A DNA stretch of 64,000 nucleotides from Rickettsiella massiliensis 20B (GCF_000257395.1 NZ_AJGC01000002.1:355001-419000), one strand, 5' to 3'. Positions 39,107 to 50,667 are shown, counted from the stretch's first letter. A program made the numbers and translations. Notes: generated from the letters alone by a model not told the origin.

Positions 39107-41473
39107 CTAAAATAAGGGTTCATGAGTGGTTGAGTCTTCATGAATCGACGCTTGATTGGACGAATCCAGCGTTTGCTCGATTTCATCTTCCGAGATACTT
39201 GATTCTTCTTCTGGTACTCGGGGAAGATTATCTTTACGGAAATATTCTAATATGGAGCCTGGTGTTCCTTGAGGTAAACGATAACCAGAAACCGGATCAA
39301 TGCTGGCGGTCACAATATCAGGTGGTTGTGGTAGAGTGTGTTCTGGTTTTCCTTTGAGTGCAACACGCATAAAATTAATCCACATGGGTAACGCGGCTTT
39401 GGCACCGTACTCCAAAACAGAGCTTGGCTGATCAAATCCAACCCAGACCGTGGAAACTAAATCTCGATTAAAACCAGTAAACCAGGTGTCCACATAATCA
39501 CTGGTCGTTCCCGTTTTCCCAGCTAAATCATGTCTTCCTAATGTTTTCGCTTGTGAGCCGGTTCCGTAATGAATGACATCTTGCAACCCTGAAGTAATGA
39601 GAAAAGCGATGTCGGTTGGAATAATCTGGGGTGCATAAGGATGACCTTGTTTATCCATGACGGGAATCCATTTTTCATCCACAATACAATCTTCGCAGGC
39701 GGTTCTGGGTTCTGCTTGATAAATGACGTTTCCTTCGCTATCCGTAATATGATCAATCAGGTACGGTGTTACCAGATAGCCACCATTCGCAAACACGGCG
39801 TATGCACGGGCTAATTCCATAGGAGTAACTTCACCGGTCCCTAACGCTAAAGAAAGGTTGCGCGGTAATTTTTTTGCATTAAACCCAAAACGTTTGGTAT
39901 AGGTTAACGCATAGGAAACATCAATCGCTTGCAGTAAACGTACGGAAATAAGATTAATTGATTTAGCCAGCGCAACCCGTAAACGAGTCGGCCCACTAAA
40001 AATATGGTTATCATTTTGTGGACGCCAAGGTTCATCACGACCCGGAATGTCAAAAACAAGGGGCGCATCATTAAACACATTGGCTAAGGTATACCCTTTG
40101 GCCAGGGCGGCGGCATAAATAAATGGTTTAAATCCTGATCCGGGTTGACGTTGTGCTTGAATAACACGATTAAATTTACTCAAACGATAATCAAAGCCAC
40201 CGACGAGTGCGGTAATGGCGCCGTTTTTGGGATTTAATGCGACTAAAGCCCCTTGTATTTTAGGGATTTGCGCCAGTTGCCAGCTCGAATTTGTTTTTTG
40301 GACGCGAATAATATCACCTACTTGGACTTTATTTTTTAACGCTTCAGGAGGTGGACTCAGTTGTGTGGCGTCCAGTTTGGGGTCGATCCAAGCCAGGCCC
40401 GACCACGGCAGAAATATGGACTGATGATTCGCGAGGAGTGCCTGAACACCTTGTTCATCTATGGTAGTGACGATAGCCGGTTGCAAATTATAAACAGGCG
40501 ATAAATGATGGAGTAGGGAAAGGGTATGGTTAAATTGGCGGGCATCTGTAGAAAGGCGATTTTGTTCTGGGCCACGGTAGCCATGGCGTCGATCGTAGGC
40601 AAGTAACGCGTTGTGAAGCGCACTATTGGCAGCAATTTGTTGCGTCGTTTCTAAGGTGGTATAAACATTATACCCTTTTTTATAAATACTCTCGCCAAAG
40701 CTTTTGTACATCATATCACGGACCATTTCGGCGACGTATGGTGCTTTAACAATATCCCCTAGGTCCGTTTCAATACGAATTTGCATTGGCGTTTTAATCG
40801 CTTCTTGATAAGCGGATTTAGAAATATAACCGAGTTCAAACATTCGGAACAACACGTGATCACGACGTTGTGTGGCGGCAATAGGATTGGCGAGAGGATT
40901 TATTGCGGAGGGTGCTTTGGGTAAACCGGCGATAGTGGCCATTTCAGGGAGGGTCAATTGACTTAAGGTTTTGTCAAAATAAACTTGAGCCGCAGCGGCG
41001 ATTCCGTAAGCACGGTTTCCTAGAAAGATTTTGTTTAAATAGAGTTCAAGAATTTGATCTCGCGTGATAGATAAAAAATTTCGAGCGACCTGCATAGTAA
41101 TGGTACTTCCGCCTTGGGCTTTGGTTCCAGTCAACACGAGTTCGGCGGCAGCACGGAGCAAACCATGCATATCGACACCATGGTGCTCTAAGAATCGTTG
41201 ATCTTCAGTTGCTAAAAAGGCATCGACCATGAGAGTGGGGACATTATTGAGCCGGACGAGATTACGATGTAATTCTCCAAATTCAGCAATCGGTTGGCCA
41301 TCTTGCGTATAAATCCGCATTGGAATAGGTAATTGTACCGAACGGAGTTCTTCTACATCGGGTAATTGGTGATCAAGATATAAATAGAGTGCACACAACA
41401 CAACGAGAGCCGTGAGAAACAAGCTGAAGAGCATAAGCAGTAGATTGCGGACCCAATGCGGAGATCGTTTCAT
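39107..41473 (-). CDS. mrcA: Penicillin-binding protein 1A (bifunctional transglycosylase/transpeptidase)
   Basis: A 788-residue class A PBP, frame intact. An N-terminal membrane anchor (LLLMLFSLFLTALVVLCALYL) precedes the GT51 domain with ATEDQRFLEHHGVD and GGSTITMQVARN. The transpeptidase domain has PGSGFKPFIYAAAL (SxxK), AKSINLISVR (SxN) and GKTGTTSDYVDTWF (KTG). It polymerises and crosslinks peptidoglycan in the periplasm. An OB-like insert (KAPYVAEMV through the barrel region) is typical of PBP1A. It is divergent from pilM across about 220 bases, the same arrangement as E. coli mrcA-hofM. The C-terminal tail is acidic (EEESSISEDEIEQTLD). Confidence 0.95.
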   Translation of the reverse strand: MKRSPHWVRNLLLMLFSLFLTALVVLCALYLYLDHQLPDVEELRSVQLPIPMRIYTQDGQPIAEFGELHRNLVRLNNVPTLMVDAFLATEDQRFLEHHGVDMHGLLRAAAELVLTGTKAQGGSTITMQVARNFLSITRDQILELYLNKIFLGNRAYGIAAAAQVYFDKTLSQLTLPEMATIAGLPKAPSAINPLANPIAATQRRDHVLFRMFELGYISKSAYQEAIKTPMQIRIETDLGDIVKAPYVAEMVRDMMYKSFGESIYKKGYNVYTTLETTQQIAANSALHNALLAYDRRHGYRGPEQNRLSTDARQFNHTLSLLHHLSPVYNLQPAIVTTIDEQGVQALLANHQSIFLPWSGLAWIDPKLDATQLSPPPEALKNKVQVGDIIRVQKTNSSWQLAQIPKIQGALVALNPKNGAITALVGGFDYRLSKFNRVIQAQRQPGSGFKPFIYAAALAKGYTLANVFNDAPLVFDIPGRDEPWRPQNDNHIFSGPTRLRVALAKSINLISVRLLQAIDVSYALTYTKRFGFNAKKLPRNLSLALGTGEVTPMELARAYAVFANGGYLVTPYLIDHITDSEGNVIYQAEPRTACEDCIVDEKWIPVMDKQGHPYAPQIIPTDIAFLITSGLQDVIHYGTGSQAKTLGRHDLAGKTGTTSDYVDTWFTGFNRDLVSTVWVGFDQPSSVLEYGAKAALPMWINFMRVALKGKPEHTLPQPPDIVTASIDPVSGYRLPQGTPGSILEYFRKDNLPRVPEEESSISEDEIEQTLDSSNQASIHEDSTTHEPLF

Positions 41474-41700
41474 AATTTAAGACAATAATACTGAGCATCC
41501 ATCATATCGTATCTGTTCACCAATGTCTCAACGAAGACAAGTGTGGCATGCGTTTTGCTAAAAAAATAACCGAATACGATAAATATTATGTATTTGGTAA
41601 TTGACAAGCTTATCTTTTGGCGCATAATTAGATCATAAGATAAATTGATAATTATATCCTCATTAAAGTAACAAAAAATCCGTTAGACAATGTGTTTTAC

Positions 41701-42646
41701 ATGAATCATCAGGGTAGGCAAGTGATCCCTCCCTCAACGGGGGTTGTGGGTTTAGATATTGGAAGTCAGTCGCTCAAAGCGGCTGTACTTGAAAAAAAGA
41801 AGCTTTTTTTATCTAAAACAGAGCCACCTTTCTATTTTATCCGCCGATACCCTAACTCCGGCGCAACGCGCCGATGCGATTAAAAAATTGTTATATGAAG
41901 CAGATATTGCGACCACACAATGTGTGACCGCTCTTTCGGACGTTGTAGTAAATAGCCGCTGGTTGCGTTTCGACCCGTCTGTTGCTCAAGATTTAGACAC
42001 AGCGATTCAATGGATCATTGAAGAGCAGGCACCGCGCTTGCTCGATACGCTTTATTTTGATTATCAAGTCTTTACGGGTGAACCAACCGACTCGCATGAC
42101 GCTTACTTAGATGTTTTATTAGTTTTATGTCGTAAAGAATATTTAGATCGTCATTTAGAGGTACTTGCCCAGGCTAACTTAACACCACTGTTTATCGAGG
42201 TAAATTCTCATGCGCTCGAACGTGCGTATACCACGTTTTACCCACATGAATCGATTAATCAGGTATTGGTAATTGAACTTGGGACGAGTCAAATGACTTT
42301 TTTGTTTACGATGGAAAATCAACGTAGCCATAGTTATAGCGAAACAGTTGAGGATCAAATCGATTTAGGCGCCCAGCTACAAAAAATTCAGAGTATTGTG
42401 AATGGATTATTAGTGTGTTACACACATTTGTGCTGGACAAAAATTTTGTTGTTGGGTACAAACCACACGCTTATTGCCTGTTTGCAAGAGAAATTAAGTA
42501 AACATTATTCATTTGTTGTTGAGGTGATTACGTCCAGTCCTTATTTGTTCTTTGATTCAGGGCCACCCAATCAAAGCAGTGAAAGAGAATTTTTTTCCAG
42601 CCTCTTCCTCAGTTTGGGGTTAGCATTGAGGGGATTATTGATCTGA
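41701..42646 (+). CDS. pilM: Type IV pilus assembly protein PilM/HofM (one frameshift)
   Basis: An actin-like cytoplasmic PilM: GVVGLDIGSQSLKAAVLEKKK near the N-terminus, then after a frame break near 41835, SADTLTPAQRADAIKKLL, WIIEEQAPRLLDTLYFDYQV, VLLVLCRKEYLDRHLEVLAQANLTP, LVIELGTSQMTFLF. In the family PilM binds the PilN N-terminus (INLLPWR) inside the cell. About 314 residues against 350 for typical PilM. Divergent from mrcA and first of pilMNOPQ. Start ATG 41701 chosen; an upstream GTG at 41692 is in frame. Confidence 0.75.
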
Positions 42647-42678
42647 ATAGCCCAGTTTATTCTGGAGAAATCAAAATC

Positions 42679-42909
42679 ATGAAAAAAATGAATCTTTTAC
42701 CTTGGCGGCGCGCACAACGTAAACAAAAACAACGTAAGGCACTCTTCTTATTTTTTATGGTGATGTTAGGTTATTTATGTACGCTCATCTTTTTTGATAA
42801 ATTACTCGACATCCATGTGAAAAAAATGGCGATCTATCGTGATCAAGAGGCAATAAAATGGATTTACTTACAATCAGCACTTCCTTTATCATTAATATAC
42901 CGTCAATAG
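42679..42909 (+). pseudogene. pilN: Type IV pilus protein PilN, truncated
   Basis: Only 76 residues: MKKMNLLPWRRAQRKQKQRK is a perfect PilN cytoplasmic motif, followed by one membrane helix (LFLFFMVMLGYLCTLIFF). Normal PilN is about 180 residues with a periplasmic ferredoxin-like domain, which is missing. AGAAAT precedes the start. The stop is followed at once by the pilO-like frame at 42911, so about 100 residues have probably been lost or lie in degraded frames. Confidence 0.65.
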
Positions 42910-42910
42910 C

Positions 42911-43261
42911 GTGATGGATCGATATCGAAGAATACTAGATAATTTTTTCTTATGGTACGAATCAAAATACTACCATAAAATATTTGTATTTTTTTCTTCT
43001 TTTTTATTAATTTTCTTATTAAATAATTTTCTTTTTTTGAAAAAAAATTTTCTAAAAAAAGAGAAGATTAATCAGGATTATTTAGTCATCCAGCGCGCAT
43101 TACGACCTTTTTATTTGCCGGTCTGCGCTACTTCCTCTTGTCGATCCACCTTGACAATCCCTTTATTTGATTCACAACAATTTATTGTGAATACGATGTT
43201 ATTTGGATCGGAACACCGTTTTTTTTATGGCCATTTATCAGCAATCCCTTTGATTTTTTAG
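42911..43261 (+). pseudogene. pilO: PilO-like protein, truncated
   Basis: In the pilO position, 116 residues: a short cytoplasmic start, a strong membrane helix (FVFFSSFLLIFLLNNFLFL) then KEKINQDYLVIQR. The periplasmic domain ends early with no PilO fold recognisable. The identity rests on position between pilN and pilP and on the single membrane pass. It overlaps nothing, but the AT content rises sharply relative to pilM. Confidence 0.45.
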
Positions 43262-43298
43262 TCAATCCTTCTTTGTATGGATTAAGTGCTTACTCCAT

Positions 43299-43709
43299 TT
43301 GTTATTTTTTTTTTACAATTCAAAAAATTTACGCTACTCTAAATTATCTTTAAAAATTAATTGGAATTTTTTTTATCCAATTATGTTCTTAGGCCAGAGT
43401 AAAGATCAGGCTTCCCTTTTACTTGCGCACATTCAACCGCTTCATTTTTTACAACTTAAATCTTCTGAAAAGGATCGAAATATCATTTTTGAGGAGGTAT
43501 CGGTTTCTCAATTAAAATTTGTGGGTTTATTTTTAGAGACGCAATCAAAAAAATGTTGGGCAATTATTCAAAAAGCCAATGAACAGATTCGTAAAGTTGA
43601 GATAGGTGATACCTTAGGTTTTGAGCATTATGTAGTGATAGCGATTGAATTAAAGAAAATCATTGTGCAATCAAGGGATATGAAAGAAACCATACAATTA
43701 TTATTATAA
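43299..43709 (+). CDS. pilP: PilP-like type IV pilus protein (N-terminus altered)
   Basis: The last 70 residues fit PilP: VSQLKFVGLFLETQSKKCWAI then VEIGDTLGFEHYVVIAIELKKII, the usual beta-sandwich that contacts the secretin. The first 60 residues do not show the lipoprotein signal and Cys expected of PilP and may come from decayed pilO sequence (a PilO-like FFYPIMFLGQS segment). No good ribosome site precedes 43299, so the start is uncertain. The stop is 13 bases before pilQ. Confidence 0.55.
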   Translation: MLFFFYNSKNLRYSKLSLKINWNFFYPIMFLGQSKDQASLLLAHIQPLHFLQLKSSEKDRNIIFEEVSVSQLKFVGLFLETQSKKCWAIIQKANEQIRKVEIGDTLGFEHYVVIAIELKKIIVQSRDMKETIQLLL

Positions 43710-43722
43710 AAAAGGATGGCGA

Positions 43723-45100
43723 ATGGATTACCGTAAACAGCATTTTGTATATCAGGTAGCAGGTTTTCTGATGAGTATCATTTCTTTGTCTAGTACGCCT
43801 GCATTAACGTTACCTTTATCAGAAAAAGTTATTTCTGTTAAACAGGCCAATAAATCAATCTCATTAAATTTAAAAGAAGTGAACATTCGTGATGCGTTGC
43901 AGTTATTGGCGGAGTGGAGTGGCTTTAATCTGATTATCGATGAAAAAATACAAGGTAAATTAAGTATTCGTTTAAATAATGTTCCTTGGGAAGAAGCGTT
44001 AGCATTGATTTTAAAACCCCAAAATCTTGTTAAAGAGCCTATCGATCGTGGCTGGTTTATTTTGTCCAGAGAGTCGGAATTAAAGCGTAAAGAAGTTTCC
44101 CGTGTGCTCGAAGCAAAGCAGATGGAATTGAGCGAACTGTCTACTAAACTGATTCCTGTCTATTACTGTAAAGCGGCGGATGTCGCCGAGTTATTAATGA
44201 CAAAGAAAAATGGCTTCTTTTCCCCTCGAGGAAGCTTAAGTATCGATAAGCGGCATAATTGTTTATGGATTCAAGATACTCCGTCTGCACTACAGAAGAT
44301 AGAGGCTGCAGTGCGTACTTTAGATAAACCAATTAAACAAGTTTCGATTGAAGCGCGTATTGTGAGTTTAGATAAAGATAAAGGTCGTGAGTTAGGTGCT
44401 CGGTTACGGTTTAAACCCGTTGTTGTCCCCGTTGTTAATTCGAGTTTCACACCTAAAAATAGCAAATTGAGCTCGCTTAATATGGATCTTCCTTTGATGG
44501 GCTCAACGAATCTTTTGGATGGAGCCAATTCAACCCAGTTTCGTTTAGGACGGTTGGGTGCAAATATTTTTCTCGATCTTGAATTAACTGCCTTGGAGAA
44601 TGAGGGTGGTGCGCAAGTGATTTCGGCGCCCCATTTAACTGTGGAAGATCAGCAAACCGCACTGATTGAAACGGGAGCAAGTATTCCTTATCAAGAAAAA
44701 ACGTCGAGTGGTGCGACGAATGTGAATTTTAAAAAAGCAGTGTTATCGTTAAAAGTGATTCCGCGGATTATGCCGGATCAACACTTATTCTTAGAGCTAG
44801 AAGTCAATCAAGATCAACCGACGTGTGTTGGATATGCCAGCGATTCATACCCGGCGCATTAAAACAAAAGTTTTTATTAATAATGGCGAAACGATCGTGT
44901 TAGGCGGTATTTATGAAAATTTTCATAGTCAATCGGTTGAACGTGTTCCTTTTTTAGGCTCATTACCTGTTCTCGGTCATTTTTTTAGTAATCGTAAATC
45001 TGTGGATAAACGTAACGAACTGCTTATTTTTGTGACCCCTACGATTTTGAACGAAACTGGCCATTCATCGCGTGAATTGGCTCCCGCTCCTAAGCCGTGA
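43723..45100 (+). CDS. pilQ: Type IV pilus secretin PilQ/HofQ, short form (one frameshift)
   Basis: AAAGGATGGCG precedes ATG 43723. Domains: an N-terminal signal-like hydrophobic stretch, an STN-type domain (ISLNLKEVNIRDALQLLAEW, then LSIRLNNVPWEEALALIL), an N1-type region (LIPVYYCKAADVAELL) and a secretin barrel (VISAPHLTVEDQQTALIETG, then INNGETIVLGGIYE and LPVLGHFFSNR). It forms the outer-membrane pore for the pilus. The frame breaks near 44830, where NQDQPT should lead to VLDMPAIHTRRIKTKV. About 458 residues: it lacks the AMIN domains of 700-residue PilQ, like HofQ. Confidence 0.85.
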
Positions 45101-45130
45101 CTTTCGTTTTTTATCGGGTATGTTTACAAG

Positions 45131-46052
45131 ATGCTTGCTTCTTTATCACAGCGGATTAAGTTAAATCCGAATCGTCTTATTCATAGCCTAAAAACGGCCA
45201 TTGCCTTTTTACTGGGTCTTTTCATTGCACGGTGGTTACATTTTCCACTCCAAGGTCAGTGGGTGTTGATCAGTATTTTGGTGGTGATGTGTGCGCAGTC
45301 GCGCGTGGGTGCGTTACTGCAAAAATCCTATATGCGTCTTTTAGGAACACTGATCGGCGCGATCATTGCGGGGTTAACCCTTTGGTTAGCGTACTGGGCC
45401 GTTAGGAGCGGTGACGGCGTTGTTAAGCCGTTTCTTAGAAATTAGCTTAGGCATTGCGATCGCACTGCTTGTTTCTCGCTTTATTTGGCCGCTGCATTCA
45501 CGGACCCAGCTTCGCTGGTTGATACGGGGTACGCTCCGTGATTTACAAGTTTTGGCTAAACAATTGGGTCAGGTTCCTATTCAGGAGTTAAGTAAACAAT
45601 ATGATCCTTATGAAGAAAGCATTATTAATGATTTTGCGCGCCAGAAGCAGTTGACAGGAGAAGTCAATCGCGAGACCTTTGGTCGAGTGAAAATAACCAA
45701 ACGTTTTCAAAGTATTTTGCGTCGTGAACGTGAGGCGCTTCGTTACCTGAATTTAATGAAAAACGTATGGGTACATGCTTCGGACCGAGCACGTGAACGA
45801 CTCACCCAGCAAACCGATTTGTTAGCTATTTATCAGCGTATCGACTCATTATTTAATGCGATGATCGCGCACTTGAGTGATAATGCCGATCCCCGCTCTT
45901 TTTCGGTGGTGAGCATGCCTTTGATTTTAGAGAAAAGCCAGGTGTTTACCCAAAATAGTGACGATCAATTTTATGTTGACTTATTTCGATTTGCCGCTAA
46001 TCATCTACTGACTCATTTAGAAAAACTTTATCTACTTATCAATAAGATTTAA
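45131..46052 (+). CDS. FUSC-family membrane protein with an internal deletion
   Basis: The first frame has four membrane segments in FUSC order (SLKTAIAFLLGLFIARWLHF, WVLISILVVMCAQSRVGALL, MRLLGTLIGAIIAGLTLWL). It ends in unrelated residues after 45400. The second frame starts TALLSRFLEISLGIAIALLVSRFIWPL and ends in a cytoplasmic helical region. The FUSC family has a further pair of helices (about 70 residues) between these parts, so a deletion joined them near 45402 and shifted frame. Relatives include YccS and aromatic-acid efflux proteins; substrate unknown. Confidence 0.7.
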
Positions 46053-46055
46053 ACT

Positions 46056-47132
46056 ATGTTGACTACCTCCCCGCACCGTTTTCTTCGTGCTTTGTTGCGC
46101 CAACCTGTCGATAGAACACCGATTTGGATTATGCGCCAAGCGGGACGTTATCTTCCCGAGTATCGCGCGGTTCGCGAACAAGCAGGCGATTTTTTAACGC
46201 TCTGTAAAACCCCAGAGTTAGCATGCGAAGTGACGTTACAGCCTCTTCGCCGTTTTAAACTCGATGCAGCGATTGTTTTTTCTGATATTTTGACGATTCC
46301 TGATGCGATGGGGTTAGGGCTCCATTTTGTTGAAGGAGAGGGCCCGCAATTTGAACGACCCGTTCAAACGCGTAAAGCGATTGCTGCCTTAAAAATACCG
46401 GATCCCCATCAAGAATTGCGTTATGTTTGCGAGGCCGTTGCACTATGTCGTCGTAAGCTTAATAATCAGGTACCGTTGATTGGTTTTGCCGGCAGCCCTT
46501 GGACGTTAGCGTGTTATATGGTGGAGGGAAAAAGTAGTCGTGAATTTAGAACAATTAAAACGTGGTTATATCAAGATCCCGAGGCGGTCCATCAACTGCT
46601 CAATCGTTTAACAGAGGCGACGATCCTTTATCTCAATGCCCAAATTGCAGCGGGTGCACAAGCGATTATGTTATTTGATACATGGGGTGGTTTGTTGACG
46701 CCACATACCTATCAAACCTTTTCTTTAGCGTATATGCAACGTATTTTAGATGGACTGACGTTATCGACTGCGCAAACCAAAGTACCGACCATTTTATTTA
46801 CAAAAGGTGGAGGGGGTTGGTTAGAAAATATTGCGCAATCGGGTTGTGATGCGGTGGGCATAGACTGGACGATTGATTTAGGCCAAGCACGTCAACGTAT
46901 CGGTCATCAGGTGAGTTTACAGGGAAATATGGACCCAGCGGTTCTTTATGGTTCAGCCACCGAGATACGCCAAGAGGTCGCGACGTTACTCAACGCCTAT
47001 GGTTCAGGAACCGGACATATTTTTAATTTAGGTCATGGCGTGACTCAATACACCGATCCAGAAAAGGTTCAGGTCTTGGTTGATGCTGTTCAAGAATTAA
47101 GTTTACCTTTTCACGCGATGTGTAATGATTAA
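46056..47132 (+). CDS. hemE: Uroporphyrinogen decarboxylase HemE
   Basis: HemE removes the four acetate carboxyls of uroporphyrinogen III to make coproporphyrinogen III in heme synthesis. The 358-residue length and intact frame match. Signatures: [16 protein letters not shown] at residues 22-37, [44 protein letters not shown] and [12 protein letters not shown]. Three bases separate it from the FUSC stop, so they may share a transcript. A hairpin follows. Confidence 0.95.
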   Translation: MLTTSPHRFLRALLRQPVDRTPIWIMRQAGRYLPEYRAVREQAGDFLTLCKTPELACEVTLQPLRRFKLDAAIVFSDILTIPDAMGLGLHFVEGEGPQFERPVQTRKAIAALKIPDPHQELRYVCEAVALCRRKLNNQVPLIGFAGSPWTLACYMVEGKSSREFRTIKTWLYQDPEAVHQLLNRLTEATILYLNAQIAAGAQAIMLFDTWGGLLTPHTYQTFSLAYMQRILDGLTLSTAQTKVPTILFTKGGGGWLENIAQSGCDAVGIDWTIDLGQARQRIGHQVSLQGNMDPAVLYGSATEIRQEVATLLNAYGSGTGHIFNLGHGVTQYTDPEKVQVLVDAVQELSLPFHAMCND

Positions 47133-47197
47133 AATATAAGCCTGATTTCTTATCTGCAAAGTGATATACGGCTTTTCCTTGTCATTATCTATATTTA

Positions 47198-47233
47198 GAA
47201 GCCCTAACCAACTCAAGAACGGGGTAGGGCTTC
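47198..47233. terminator. Hairpin between convergent hemE and pepN
   Basis: GAAGCCCTAACC ... GGGGTAGGGCTTC, a 12-bp stem (one mismatch) with an 11-base loop, lying between the two convergent stops. It lacks a clear T tract on either side, so termination is inferred from position. Confidence 0.5.
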
Positions 47234-47253
47234 AGAATCAAATGTATTGTTAT

Positions 47254-49834
47254 TTAACAGACTAAAGTCTTACTTACCAACTCATACACATCCGTAGAAA
47301 GGCTGGTGGTATGAAGTAGCGTTTCGAGTTGTTGTTTCATTAACTCTCGACGTGTTTCATCAAAGCGTCGCCAACGTGTGAACGGTTTGACAAAGCGAGC
47401 GGCCAATTGCGGATTGAGCTGGTCAAGTCGTAAGATTTGTTCGGTTAAAAAATGTATTATCCGTTTCCCGAAACTTGGTGAAATTGCACTAAATTTTTTG
47501 TACAAAAAGTACCAAGTAAGGCGCTGACTTTATTTGGATTTTTCCAATCAAACGCCGGATGTTGGCAAAGCAAACGAACTCGCTCTAGCACTCCAGGTTG
47601 TGGGCTTCCCGCTTGCACGGCGAACCATTTACAGATAATTAAGCTCTGATCACGTGCACGGTTAAGAAAAGACGTCAAACAGTCCTCATATCCAGGCACT
47701 TGATGATGCACCAGTGCAGTGAGTGCGGCCAGGCGATCGGTTAGGTTGTCTGCCTGTTGATATTGTTTAAAACAGAGTGCAGCGATGTTGGGATCATTCA
47801 GTAACATCAGATAACTTAAGACACTATTTTTTAGGCTACGTTGAGCATACAGTGTTGTCGTAAAATTGATAGGGTTGCACATTCGTTTGCGTGGCTTGAT
47901 AAAACGCGTAAAACAAAGGCTGTAACGTGTGCGCAATCTGTGAACGTAATCCATGACGTGCGTGATCAAGGCCATTGATATCAATCTGTTTTTGTTGGTC
48001 TACGAAATAACTGACACTGGGTAGACGCAATAATTCAGCAAGTAGAGCGGGATCTTGTTCGGCTAAAGTGGGGAAGAGCGATTGATAAGCGGTCAAAAAT
48101 AAATCCACGGCGTTTGCATCGTGCTGTGTGGGTGCGTTTGCTTGATTTAAAACAATGCGAGTGATGAAATGCTGTGCCGCTTCCCAACGATTAAAGCCAT
48201 CATTTCTTTTTCTATTAAAAAGCGAGAACTTCATCTGAATAATCAATTTTTATTTTAACCGGTGCTGAAAAATGACGAAGTAATGAAGGAATGACCGGTT
48301 CAGAGACTTGTAAAAAACGGAAGCGTTGTCTTTTTTGGTTGAGGACAAGGATGCATTCTTTTTCCGAGGAATGATGAGGCTCATCTGCTTGGTAGAGAGG
48401 GAGCGATTGCCCCGTTTTCGTTAACAAAGCGAAACGGATCGGAATGGTTAAAGGTTGTTTTTCGGTTTGTCCCGGTGTTGGGGGACAAGTTTGTTCTAAA
48501 GTTAACTCAAAACTATTTTGGTTTGGATCGTAATGATACTGAGCCGTCAGTTGTGGTGTCCCGGCTTGCGTGTACCAGCGTTGAAATTGACTTAAATCCT
48601 GTATGCTCACTGTGTCAATGCTGTGGATTAATGCTTCAATGGTGACGGCCTGTCCATCATAAGTTTGGAAATAGTGATCCATCGCTTGACGAAAGGAGTC
48701 GGGTCCCACGAGAAGCTTCATCATGCGAATCAGTTCTGCTCCTTTTTCATAGAGTGTGGTCGTATAAAAGTTATTGATTTCGATATACGAATCCGGTTGT
48801 ACGGGATGAGCGAGCGGGCCGGCATCTTCCGCAAACTGAATCGTTCTCAGTAAATTAACGGTGCGAATCCGTTCAACGACCGGTGAACCCAATGTTTCGC
48901 TAAATTCTTGTTCACGAAATACCGTTAAACCTTCTTTTAAGCTTAATTGAAACCAATCCCGACAGGTAATTCGATTGCCTGTCCAATTGTGAAAGTACTC
49001 ATGGCCCACCACTTGAGTAATGTAATGGTAATCATCATCTGTTGCGACGTCCGGATCTGCTAAAATAGTTTGCGCATTAAAAATATTCAGTCCTTTATTC
49101 TCCATCGCCCCCATATTGAAATCATCAATCGCGACGATCATGAAGGTCGCTAAATCGTATTCGCGGCCATAAGCCTGCTCATCCCAGCGCATGGCTTGTT
49201 TCAAGGATTGCATTGCATGTTGACATTGTGCGGACTGTCCTGGAGCGGTAAAAATTTGTAATAAAACTGGCTGGCCGGACTGGGTGGTGAAGGTATCCTC
49301 TATCGAGGCCAAATCACCGGCGACTAAGGCAAATAAATAACTCGGTTTTTTGAAAGGATCGTTCCAAGTGACTTGATGGGTGTGTTCATCGATGTCAAAA
49401 GAAGCGACTGGATTACCATTGGAAAGTAACACTGGGTAGGCTTTTTTATTCGCTACAATCGTCGTAGTGTACGTAGCCAATACGTCAGGACGATCAATAA
49501 AATAAGTAATGCGACGGAAACCTTCCGCTTTACATTGGGTACAAAAAATGTGATCGGGAACCGAAGATACGATTAATTGGTGATCTGTTTTTTTATATTC
49601 TGTGTCGGCTAAAAGACGATCATTTAATTTGATTGTCAGCAAGGTTAATTGTTCGCCATTTAACGATAACGGTGCATCGATGGTGTGGGAGTGTGGATTA
49701 CGCCTCACTGTGCAGCGTGTAACGACTTCGGTCGCTTGTGGGTCTAACGTAAAGTGTAAGTCAACGGTTTCAATCAAGAATTCAGGGGGGGTATAGTCAC
49801 GTAGCAAAGTTGGAGTGTGTGTTGAGTTGATCAT
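47254..49834 (-). CDS. pepN: Aminopeptidase N, M1 family (three frameshifts)
   Basis: Pieces from the N-terminus: GAMENKGLNIF (substrate exopeptidase loop), VVGHEYFHNWTGNRITCRDWFQLSLKEGLTVFREQEF (HEXXH and the downstream Glu zinc ligand), then in three further frames DGFNRWEAAQHF, YAQRSLKNSVLSYLML and QLAARFVKPFTRWRRF. Breaks fall near 48215-48246, 47840-47980 and 47460-47500. Joined they give about 860 residues, the usual PepN size. It trims neutral and basic N-terminal residues in the cytoplasm. Its ATG overlaps the EamA gene stop (4 bases). Confidence 0.9.
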
Positions 49835-50667
49835 TGGGTTGTGTCGGTGTGTTGTTTGAATAAATAAAATAAACTGGGTAAGAAAAGACTCAAGAGTAAA
49901 ATTGATCCACCATAGTATATTTCTTTCGATAACGGTTCGTTATTCAGGGCAAGACCGAATGTACTCGCAAAAACCGGCTCTAGGGCATAGATTTTGTAAA
50001 TAGTAAGCAAGACTGGTGGCAAAGATCGCACAAAATAAAATTCCCGTTAGTGCCGCAGGTTGTAGAGCGGCGGAGAACGTAGGATGTTGTAATCCCAACA
50101 TAACATACGGCAGGGTGAATAAAATCTGGTAAAAAGTGAATAAGGGGTAATGGGTGATCGTTTGGTTTAAGCGTTGTAAAAAGAGAATTTGCAAGGCGAA
50201 ACTGAGGGAAGTGAGAATGATCCATAAATCACCGGAGGTAAGTGACTGTTGGCCGGGACTCGTTAAAATATAAAGCCCTAAAAAACCGAGGCCTGCACAG
50301 ATAAAATCCAGACGCGTCGGCCAAGTTAAGCAAAATAAGGGACTGAGTAACGGCACCCAAATCACACTGGCTCCGGTAATAAACGCGGCACGGGCGGAAG
50401 ATACGGTTTGAAGGCCGATGGTTTGGCTTAAATAAGCGACTGCATTAAAAAAGCCAATCAATAATCCCCCCCAAAGGAGCGCAGGGGTAGTTTTTTTAAA
50501 AAATGACTACTAAAAGGAAGTAGAACCAGCGCGGCAAGCATAAAACGCAAAAAGACAAAGGTGACGGCATCCACTTCGTGCAATGCATTTCGAATTAACG
50601 GAAAGGTCACCCCCCACATCAATGTGGCAAGTAGCAAATAAAGGTTTGCTTTGCTCGATAATTTCAT
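49831..50667 (-). CDS. EamA/DMT-family transporter (two frame breaks)
   Basis: Three consecutive frames make one DMT protein: NLYLLLATLMWGVTFPLIRNAL and VTFVFLRFMLAALVLLPF; then GLQTVSSARAAFITGASVIWVPLLSP, LGFLGLYILTSPG, FALQILFLQRLN; then YALEPVFASTFGLALNNEPLS and ILLLSLFLPSLFYL. Ten membrane segments are normal, two EamA repeats. The joins lie near 50460 and 49990-50030; the second lacks the expected step before LEPVFAS, implying loss of about 10 residues. Substrate unknown; relatives export metabolites or amino acids. Overlaps pepN start, so co-transcribed. Confidence 0.75.
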
